NCBI RefSeq assembly: GCF_034344865.1
Contig: NZ_CP133774.1
Location: 2,728,001-2,792,000 of the forward strand
Length of the DNA stretch: 64,000 nt
Source of the DNA: Pseudomonas sp. 10S4
Lineage (GTDB): Bacteria > Pseudomonadota > Gammaproteobacteria > Pseudomonadales > Pseudomonadaceae
Direction of reading: 5' to 3'
Both the position numbers and the translations under genes were made by a program. Shown here in pieces: positions 37,524 through 44,184 of the stretch. Below the pieces are notes generated by a model. The model was not told the DNA's origin, searched no databases, and was given only the letters and a program-made list of their open reading frames with translations. Every line of letters begins with the position of its first letter. The first letter of the stretch is position 1.

Positions 37524-37863
37524 TGAAGCACTGCGCAACCACCTAGCTCAACGCCAAAAGGTGCCGAAAGCGCGGTTTGTCGCCGCGAGTGTCGCCACTT
37601 TGTCGCCCCGCTCAAAGCCAGGCAGGACAAGGGATGTCGCCGCTGTCGCCGATGTCGCCACCCTCCGTAAAACTATCACCTCGACGACAGCCATTATCCA
37701 GTGGTTAGAAGAGGAGGGTGCGCATCTCTACGTCACCGACAACACGCTGTGTTTTCGCCCGACTGATTGGGCCCAGTTCGCTATCGTGAGTGTGCACTGG
37801 AGAGCCCTTTTGCATGATCTCGCGGCAGTCGATCAGGAGCAGGAAAATGGCTCGGTTCGGTAA
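37510..37863 (+). CDS. Small protein of the YfjI module
   Basis: 117 residues, overlapping the YfjI gene by 14 bases and the recombinase start by 17. MFNLDEALRNHLAQRQKV is helical; the middle (FVAASVATLSP...DVAAVADVATL) is low complexity, written by TGTCGCC repeats. The C-terminal half (TAIIQWLEEEGAHLYVTDNTLCFRPTDW) looks folded and resembles the TubC-like small domains seen with YfjI. Function unknown. Confidence 0.65.
   Translation: MFNLDEALRNHLAQRQKVPKARFVAASVATLSPRSKPGRTRDVAAVADVATLRKTITSTTAIIQWLEEEGAHLYVTDNTLCFRPTDWAQFAIVSVHWRALLHDLAAVDQEQENGSVR
37578..37659. repeat. Cluster of TGTCGCC repeats
   Basis: TGTCGCC begins at 37578, 37590, 37601, 37635, 37644 and 37653. It is the reverse complement of the GGCGACA motif clustered at 35289-35359, so the two sets face each other across the YfjI gene. 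The cluster lies inside the small coding frame, where it writes V-A-x residues. Confidence 0.7.
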
Positions 37864-38825
37864 GCGAGCGGGGCGTAATTTTGGCTTTGGTCGCCAGCTC
37901 AGCTATGCCGGACCGCAAGCACTGAAGGATCTATTTGGCGACGGCCATTTTGCTACCGTCAAAGCCCATAGCGATCGGTGGCAGGCTTTCGTGAATTGGT
38001 GTCGTTCCGAGGAAGGGCCGAGGCTGAATGACGCGCGACTGATCGACCGTGACATCCTCATGGGGTACGCCGCTTATGTTCGTAAGCAGGTTGATCAGGG
38101 CAGCGTCGGCATTGCCACCGCGCAGAACCGACTGTCCAGCGTGAACCGAACGATGGCCGCGCTGCGCGGTGATCAGTACGTCAAAATCCCCAGTCCGAGT
38201 AAGGCGCTAGGCCTACAGCGTTCAAGCGTTCGTAGTGAGGCACCGCAAGGCCAAGACCGTGTGCAGGTCAGGCTGATTGCGCAAACTCTGTCAGAGCGAC
38301 AGCAATCGAGAGTGAGTGCCATTGTGTTCTTAGCTCGGGAGACCGGCATGCGGCTGCGTGAAGCGATCTTGGCGGACCTGCCACGGCTGCAACGAGAGGC
38401 TCAACGACTGGGCAAGATCAATATCCAGGATGGCACCAAGGGGGCGGGCAGGTGCATCAGCGCCGCGTTGGATCGCAGTCACGGATCAAGTTCGCGATGC
38501 CCTCGATAGGGCCACGGAAGCGTCACCCAAGGGCAGTCGGAATCTGTTAGCACCTGATGAAAGCTACAAAGACTTCTCACAGGCAGTTGTTCGACCTGCT
38601 CGGGACATTCTGCATGAGCATGGATTGAAAGGCTTTCATGAGCTGCGAGCGGCTTACGCCTGTGAGCGCTATGAGCAACTGACCGGCTTCTCTGCACCCA
38701 TTAATGGCGGCCGTGGTTATCGAGAGGATCGAGCACTCGATCAGCGTGCACGACAGCAGATCAGCCATGAGTTGGGGCATAACCGCATCGATGTGGTGAG
38801 TGCCTACATCGGAGGTCGGCGATGA
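37847..38825 (+). CDS. Integrase-domain tyrosine recombinase-like protein, one apparent frameshift
   Basis: About 326 residues. The N-terminal part (GRNFGFGRQLSYAGPQALKDLFGDGHFATVKAHSDRW) and IATAQNRLSSVNRTMAALRGD are typical of the YfjI-linked integrase family. AIVFLARETGMRLREA has the first catalytic Arg; FHELRAAYACERYEQLTG and ISHELGHNRIDVVSAYIGG are the His-Arg and Tyr boxes. The frame breaks in the G run at 38440-38444 (KxGxR motif), where two more G would give the family's TKGGR. CAGGAGCAGGAAA precedes the ATG at 37847. Confidence 0.8.
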
Positions 38826-39139
38826 AGGCCGAGTTCGATATGATGTTGTTTCTGAGTCCTGTGCTCAAAGGTGCGCACGCTACGCGGCAGCGGCACATCA
38901 GGCAGGCAGAAACGATGCGAGAGGTAATTCGTGAGCGCTGGAGTTGCGCAACTCCTTGGTCCTGGAGGGACAAACACGTGAGATGGTTTCTGGAGCACTA
39001 TCTGCGTTGTTCAGCACCAGGGACCGTTTACTACTACGGATTAACAGCGAGGTTAATCCGCTGCAGAAAGGCGCAACTCAGTAAGCGGACAGTGCGTCTA
39101 TCTTGCGTCTTATCTAGTCGTTTGTTGCTCCAGAGCTAG
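38822..39139 (+). CDS. Small protein downstream of YfjI-module recombinase
   Basis: 105 residues, starting in an ATGA overlap with the recombinase stop. MMLFLSPVLKGAHATRQRHIRQAETMREVIRERW and WSWRDKHVRWFLEHYLRCSAPGTVYYYGLTARLI recall the short basic proteins that close this module in other Pseudomonas islands. It may assist recombination or bind DNA. The last 30 residues may be non-native if there is another sequence error. Confidence 0.6.
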   Translation: MKAEFDMMLFLSPVLKGAHATRQRHIRQAETMREVIRERWSCATPWSWRDKHVRWFLEHYLRCSAPGTVYYYGLTARLIRCRKAQLSKRTVRLSCVLSSRLLLQS

Positions 39140-39254
39140 ACGAGGCAGCACCGTCATCAGTCGCGATAGAACAGCTTGAGATCAGGCGAAAGATACCTGA
39201 GTAAAGCAAACGTCAGAGTACAGGCTTGCGCCTGATTCGCATGGCGGAGTACGT

Positions 39255-40541
39255 TCACTTATAAAGACTTCGGTACAGGCATGTCCCCGTGTTTTTAATC
39301 AATAGCGGAGTGGGCGTAGGCGTTTGAGCCGCCAAAATACAGTCCAGCTTGGGAAGCACTGCGATGTCCTTGCTTACCACAGGCGCCGCCACTTTCACCT
39401 TGGCGTCAGACAACGTAATACATAGATGCGCGTAGCTACCTATCTTCTTCAAAGCGACATTTCTGTGCCGGCCAGGGCAGATCAACAATATGTCCCCAAA
39501 GCGAAACTGACGGAACGCCCTCACGCTGTACAAACCATTGGGCCCTCCGTAGGCCTCCAGCTGCCAGAGATTTTTATTAAAAACCTCCTTTGGGTAATCC
39601 TTTTCGTCCAGGACATAGCTCAGCTCGGTATTGTCCCTGATCTTGATCAGATTGCCTGCGGAATAGACCCACAAATCCAAAATTGCAGGAAGTAAAACGG
39701 CATTGGCAAAAATGCATACCAGCAGAGCAAGAGCGGCTCGACCGGTGCGCTGCAGCACGTTGCCTTCTGATAAGTAGAAAGACATAACAGGCGCTAGGTA
39801 AAGACACATGATCAACAAGCAGACGCCGATCGCCCCAAGTGCTTCCCAGCCGTTCTCTCCGCCGCGCCAAGCCATGATACCTAGTTGAGCCGGAAACACT
39901 CCGCTCATTGAAGTAAAAGCGAGCAATAGACCTAGCCAGCCAAGCCGAACGGTGCGATAGCCTTTTCTACGCCAAGGTTTACGAGGCCCAGGCGAGAGCT
40001 CCAGTACTTTTTCCTTGAGTGATGCTTCTTTGCAGAGGACATGCCACGCTGCCCAAGCAGCAGCAAATGCGACAAATACGAAAAAGTAGCCAGGAGCAAC
40101 GGCTATACCAAAGGTTGAACCCAGTAGATTAAGCGAGAGTAGTCCGTATCCTCCACCGACAATAAGGCTAAATCGAAAGGCGAGCGTTTTTTCCAACTCC
40201 CTTCCAGGCGAACATTGTGTAATACACATCATGAAGGCTAACGACGGCACTGATACGATAACCAGAAGCGAAGCTAGAACGAGTAAAGTAAAAAACAACC
40301 AAGCTACGAGGTTCGATGGGTTTCCCAAAGAGCTCAGAATCAATTCTGGGTGATGGATAAGCCACAAATACTTGGTTAGAAGTGAAGTTGAAATTAATGT
40401 CGCTGCCAAGGGAAGCCACCATTTGATGTCGGCAAGTAGTCCAGACAGCGCTTGCCGGTAGCTGGTAGCTCTCGATATCTCCGTTGGCGTTTCGGGTAGT
40501 GGGTTTTGCGCGGTGGTTTGCTGTTCCACTTCACCGGTCAT
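39255..40541 (-). CDS. Unknown multi-pass membrane protein
   Basis: 428 residues. Seven to nine hydrophobic segments lie between residues 40 and 310 (for example WWLPLAATLISTSLLTKYLW, LLVIVSVPSLAFMMCI, YFFVFVAFAAAWAAW). The last 120 residues are soluble (NLIKIRDNTELSYVLDEKDYPKEVFNKNLW) and probably periplasmic or cytoplasmic. The sequence is AT-rich with some atypical codons, consistent with transfer. I do not recognise the family; a transport or envelope-defence role cannot be chosen. Confidence 0.75.
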   Translation of the reverse strand: MTGEVEQQTTAQNPLPETPTEISRATSYRQALSGLLADIKWWLPLAATLISTSLLTKYLWLIHHPELILSSLGNPSNLVAWLFFTLLVLASLLVIVSVPSLAFMMCITQCSPGRELEKTLAFRFSLIVGGGYGLLSLNLLGSTFGIAVAPGYFFVFVAFAAAWAAWHVLCKEASLKEKVLELSPGPRKPWRRKGYRTVRLGWLGLLLAFTSMSGVFPAQLGIMAWRGGENGWEALGAIGVCLLIMCLYLAPVMSFYLSEGNVLQRTGRAALALLVCIFANAVLLPAILDLWVYSAGNLIKIRDNTELSYVLDEKDYPKEVFNKNLWQLEAYGGPNGLYSVRAFRQFRFGDILLICPGRHRNVALKKIGSYAHLCITLSDAKVKVAAPVVSKDIAVLPKLDCILAAQTPTPTPLLIKNTGTCLYRSLYK

Positions 40542-40784
40542 TAGCGAAGATTCCTTCCTTGGGGATCAAATGCCATTTGGTCGTTCTGGCTTTGCGAGGT
40601 GCGCAATTCTAATGGAACGAGACCTCTTGTCAAAACTCACTACCAATCGCCGGTTATGCCAGATAGTCGTACCCGTCACGCCTAGCTTTAGCGCCCTCTC
40701 AACGGTGCTGTGGCTGAAACACGCCGTAAGCGTCCGCGCATCCCGTTTTGCGTAGCTAAGCTGGTTGCCAATGATGCGGCACAA
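40542..40784. other. Intergenic, no gene recognised
   Basis: About 240 bases upstream of the membrane-protein gene, between it and an IS66 remnant. It presumably holds the promoter. Confidence 0.4.
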
Positions 40785-41002
40785 AACTCCCCGATTTCAC
40801 TCGCCCGCTGCGTCGGCAGGCGAGTGAGGAGGTCCTTAAAATAAGCTTATGCATCATGCCCGTTGAACTTGGCCGACTGGATCAAACTCATTGGTGCTTC
40901 TTTCCGTTTTCCGCTGCGTAATGACCCAACGAACAACCCATTCTTGCGCCCTAGCGTCCATGGTCGTATCTGATTTTCGACGTGGTTATTGTCTGCGCAA
41001 CT
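40785..41002 (-). pseudogene. IS66-family transposase (TnpC) C-terminal remnant
   Basis: The minus strand reads SCADNNHVENQIRPWTLGRK, then LRSGKRKEAPMSLIQSAKFNGHDA, a stop, and in the same frame AYFKDLLTRLPTQRASEIG. These are the conserved last 70 residues of IS66 TnpC, where the stop replaces the usual Pro or similar residue. The rest of the element, including both ends, is missing. Confidence 0.85.
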
Positions 41003-41034
41003 CGTGGTTGTCTGATAGAACTTTTAAGCGTGAC

Positions 41035-41075
41035 CCCCTGAGTATGGGAATGCGGAGCCTTCCCATACTCAGGGG
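41035..41075. repeat. Perfect 16-bp hairpin
   Basis: CCCCTGAGTATGGGAA (41035-41050), a 9-base loop, then TTCCCATACTCAGGGG (41060-41075). It lies between the IS66 remnant and the integrase stop. It could be a terminator-like or transposon-related structure. Confidence 0.7.
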
Positions 41076-41176
41076 CTTGGCCGAGGGGGCGCAGGCATGT
41101 AGGAGAATTAGCGACAGTCGTCATTTCTGTTGCCATGCTCCACGATAGGGATCGCATGGATTGTCGCCGGTGATGC

Positions 41177-42441
41177 TCAGCGTATCGGCACCACGTTACG
41201 GTCCCTGGTTTGATTGATGGCAGATGCCGACAGGCTTCCAGTGGCTGCCTTCTGGATATGCTCACTCCACCAGGCCATCATCGGACGCCGGCGTTCGATG
41301 TAATCCGCCCTGTTGTAGGCGCTACGAACTTCGTCCTTGTCGACATGCGCCAGTGCGACCTCGATCAGTTCCGGATCCCAGCCATGCTCATTCAGGATGG
41401 TACTCGCCATCGAGCGCAAGCCGTGGCTGACCAGACGGTCCTGAAAGCCCATGCGCTTCAACGCCATGTTGGCGGTCTGGCTATTGGCATGGGTGCGGGG
41501 ATTTCTATCTGAGGGGAACACGTACTCTCTGTTACCACTGAGTTGCTTGAGCGTCTCCAGTAACGAAAGTGCCTGCTCGGTAAGGGGATTGTGTGCGGGC
41601 GACGCTTTTTCATGCGCTCTGGCGGAATGGTCCAAATGCGCTTTTCGAAGTCGATATCTGCCCATCGTGTGGTGGCTGCTTCGGCAGGGCGGGTCATCGT
41701 ATGCAACTGCCATTCGATCAAGCAGCGGGTCGTGCGTTTGATGCTGGCATTCGCGATTTCCATCATGAGCTCGGGAAGCTCCTCAGGTGGTAGCGCAGCC
41801 ATGTTCTCTTTCTTGGGTTTCTTGAACACCGCCCGAATTCCATTGAGGGGGTTCGCAAATATCAGCCCGGAGTTGACCCCGTAGGTCATGATCTCGTTGA
41901 GTCGTTGGCTCAATCGTTTCACGGTTTCGAGGCTCCCTTTGGCCTCGATTGGGCGAAGGATCTTGATAACCATCGGAGCAGTGATTTGAGAGATCGGCGT
42001 TGTTTTCATGCTTGGGAAAACATGAAGCGTCAGCGATCTCCAAATGTCTTCTGCGTATGCTTTGGTTACGGAGTCTTTCTTCAGCTCGAACCAGGCAGTG
42101 GCCACCTTCTCGAAAGTGTGTTCAGTCTTAGCAAGTTTGGCTTGCCTTACCTCATCACGCTGGGTTTTGGGATCAGTGCCCAAAGCGAGCAACTCACGCG
42201 CCTCTGCGGCTTTCTTCCGGGCGTTGGCTAGCGAGAGGTCGGGGTATGGACCAAGCGCCATGTTGATACGGCTTCTGGTCAACGGCTCGCGGTAATTGAA
42301 ATTCCACATCATCGAGCCGCTCGCGCGTACTCGAAGCTGCAAGCCATCGCCGTCGCTGAGGACGAAGTCTTTACCAGTTGCCTTGACTGCCTTGACTGCC
42401 TTGAGCTGGCGATCGGAGAGGCGGGTTGCGTTAGTAGGCAT
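41177..42441 (-). CDS. P4/CP4-57-type tyrosine integrase, one apparent frameshift
   Basis: About 421 residues. An N-terminal DUF4102 domain (LSDGDGLQLRVRASGSMMWNFNYREP, ALGPYPDLSLANARKKAAEARELLALGTDP) precedes the core-binding region and the catalytic part with TRPAEAATTRW (Arg), HGLRSMASTILNEHG (HxxR), ALAHVDKDEVRSAYNRADY (H and Tyr). The frame breaks in the G run at 41584-41587; one more base rejoins HTIPL to TEQALSLL. GGAGG lies 8 bases before the ATG at 42441. It is 190 bases from the 3' end of ssrA; CP4-57 also uses ssrA as its site. It is the integrase of the island. Confidence 0.88.
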
Positions 42442-42461
42442 GGGGGCTACCTCCAGCACCG

Positions 42462-42517
42462 TTTTGGTATCCTGAAAATAGCATTTGGTAGTCCGGGATA
42501 CCACCTGGGATACCAAA
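42462..42517. promoter_or_regulatory. GGGATACC repeats upstream of integrase (arm-type sites)
   Basis: GGGATACCA occurs at 42495-42503 and 42507-42515, and an inverted TTTTGGTATCC lies at 42462-42472. Spacing of 12 bases and position between int and ssrA fit integrase arm sites. Related GGAATACC motifs occur at 22185 and 24434. Confidence 0.55.
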
Positions 42518-42590
42518 GCGCCTGGAACTCAGAAACCGTGCAAAGCCTCCATAAGCGCTGAAACCCCCGTATTCACTGGATTTCAGGCAC

Positions 42591-42616
42591 AAAAAAAGAC
42601 GTCCTTGGACGTCTTT
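42591..42616 (-). terminator. ssrA terminator
   Basis: AAAGACGTCC, a TT loop and GGACGTCTTT form a 10-bp stem; the A run on the plus strand gives the T tract for the minus-strand ssrA transcript. Confidence 0.88.
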
Positions 42617-42627
42617 AGATGATGAAG

Positions 42628-43020
42628 TGGTGGAGCCGGGGGATTTGAACCCCCGTCCGCCAGTACTCCGCTGTCGGTACTACATGCGTAGCCGTTTCTA
42701 TTAAGTTAACCCTCAGCGACCCGAAGGGCAGGGTGCTTTGGGCGAGTTGTGTAAGTTTTAGCCGCTTCGTCCACAACGTACTGCACGGCGATTCTGTTCT
42801 ATATGACAATCACTTTGGGTTTACAGACATCCCCTGATGATTGCTGGACCCGAAGGTACCAGGAGGGAAGGGCTAAGGCTGCTTACGCAGCGAGAGCGTA
42901 TTCCCCGTAGGTTTCGTCATTGGCAACTATAGAAAGTTGCAACAGTGGATTTACGAGTTCTGTTACCAACTCGGCATGCACCTAAAGTTTCGCGACCGGC
43001 GTCGAATCCTAAACGGCCCC
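42628..43020 (-). ncRNA. ssrA: Transfer-messenger RNA (ssrA)
   Basis: About 393 bases on the minus strand, from GGGGCCG (ending at 43020) to a 3' CCA encoded at 42628-42630. The resume frame is at 42883-42924 and writes ANDETYGEYALAA then a stop. The T arm with GTTCAAAT is clear at the 3' end. The acceptor stem GGGGCCG needs CGGCTCC after a five-base T stem of C; only five C are present where six are required, so one base seems to be missing at 42638-42642. tmRNA and SmpB rescue stalled ribosomes and tag the peptide for proteolysis. The gene is also the island's attachment site. Confidence 0.95.
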
Positions 43021-43135
43021 GTGCCTGTTGCTCTGTGAATCAAAGTGAGCAACAAGCCTGCGCAGTGTACGCCAACGCGCCCCAGAAGGCCAACCGGAAG
43101 GTTGGCCGCGATTGATTTTGGGCTGGGGTCATTGT

Positions 43136-43387
43136 TCAGTTTGCCATCGACAATGCCTGGCTGGCCTCGGTAGCGCACTTTTTGTAGTCCTTGGCGGCTT
43201 CTGACGCTTGGGCGCTGGCCAGCAGTCTTTTGATCTCATTTAAGTTGTTCGAGGTCGCTGGCAGCGTATTCACTTTGGCTTCGAGCTCTTGCAGCTTGCT
43301 TGTACAGAGGTTGTTGTCCGCAGCAAATACGGGAGAGGCCAACATTGCAGCAGACATGAACAGACCAGCGAGTGCGGTACGTTTCAT
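43136..43387 (-). CDS. Small secreted protein (copy 1)
   Basis: 83 residues. MKRTALAGLFMSAAMLASPVFA is a signal peptide cut at VFA-A. The mature part has Cys in NNLCTSKL and in KKCATEASQAL, so one disulfide is likely. GGAGATAT lies upstream of the ATG. It is a paralogue of the gene at 43782 (same signal-peptide pattern, size and Cys spacing). Periplasmic, function unknown. Confidence 0.8.
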   Translation of the reverse strand: MKRTALAGLFMSAAMLASPVFAADNNLCTSKLQELEAKVNTLPATSNNLNEIKRLLASAQASEAAKDYKKCATEASQALSMAN

Positions 43388-43596
43388 GGATATCTCCTTG
43401 TGCTGATGGTCTCGGTGCTGCCGTATGATCGGGCGGCTCGGCCGAGGTCGAAAAACAAGCCACGATTGAAATGGCCTACTTAAAAGACTACGAAGCTTCG
43501 CAGGAATTCGGTTTTCTCACAAAGGCTATGAAAAAATTGTTTGATAGGAGCAATGGCACTAAAAAGGGGCGCAATTGCCCCTTGCCGCTGGTGAAC

Positions 43597-43625
43597 ATTT
43601 CCCGGGCAAGCTTCGCTCCTTCTGC
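43597..43625. repeat. Degenerate REP element
   Basis: CCCGGGCAAGCTTCGCTCC is a diverged single REP arm lying between the two small secreted-protein genes. Confidence 0.5.
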
Positions 43626-43686
43626 GGATTTGGGCATGGTGTCGATTTCTTTCACCGCGACGCGGGCAGTTGGCAGTACCAAACCC

Positions 43687-43725
43687 CAGATGCGACAAAA
43701 CCCGCACTTGGCGGGTTTTGGTTTG
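43687..43725. repeat. Right copy of the 35-base direct repeat
   Basis: CCAGATGCGACAAAACCCGC then ACTTGGCGGGTTTTG, one base different from the left copy at 22061. The hairpin AAAACCCGC/GCGGGTTTT is a terminator candidate for the minus-strand gene at 43782. Confidence 0.65.
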
Positions 43726-43764
43726 CTGCGTATTGGGTAGTGCTGGAGGGTAATTTTAACTTCA

Positions 43765-43780
43765 GTCCGCCAGTACTCCG
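43765..43780. repeat. 16-base copy of an ssrA segment
   Basis: GTCCGCCAGTACTCCG is identical to 42655-42670 inside ssrA. The bases to the left (GTGCTGGAGGG) also resemble the ssrA 3' end (GTGGTGGAGCC). This is probably a decayed fragment of an earlier ssrA attachment site, lying at the stop of the secreted-protein gene. Confidence 0.6.
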
Positions 43781-43781
43781 G

Positions 43782-44054
43782 TTACTTCCCGCCTTTGTTC
43801 GCGTTCTTGATGTCTTGGATAGTTTGGGTGGTCTCGGCGATGCAATCATCAGTGCCTTTCTTGGTGCCTTTTGCCTGATCGGCCTTGGCTTGCTTGACGC
43901 TGTCCATTACCTGATCAGTCATCTCCGGAGAGATCTGTGCTTGGGCATTTTCGATGGTTTTCAAGTTGACCGCACAGAGGTCTTCGGCCGCGAACGAGGT
44001 GGACGCCATCAGTGAGGCAGTAACGAACAGACCTAACAGTACAGAACGTTTCAT
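43782..44054 (-). CDS. Small secreted protein (copy 2)
   Basis: 90 residues. MKRSVLLGLFVTASLMASTSFA is the signal peptide, cut before AEDLC. Two Cys (EDLCAVNL and TDDCIAET) match the pattern of the paralogue at 43136. GGAGATACAC lies before the ATG at 44054; an upstream start at 44129 is not supported. Periplasmic and helical; function unknown. Confidence 0.8.
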   Translation of the reverse strand: MKRSVLLGLFVTASLMASTSFAAEDLCAVNLKTIENAQAQISPEMTDQVMDSVKQAKADQAKGTKKGTDDCIAETTQTIQDIKNANKGGK

Positions 44055-44184
44055 GTGTATCTCCTTGAACTGAGGGTCCAGGCATCGCTGGCCATCAGGA
44101 CGGGCTGCCGAGTTTGGGGTAGGTCCCAAATGTGCGGGACTTGATCAGTGGACTGCGGCGCGGCGTCAGGGTTCTATTTTTTCT

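Noticed and set aside
42628..42700. A tRNA gene suggested by the GTTCAAAT T-arm
   Set aside because: The arm belongs to the tRNA-like domain of ssrA; there is no anticodon arm in place.
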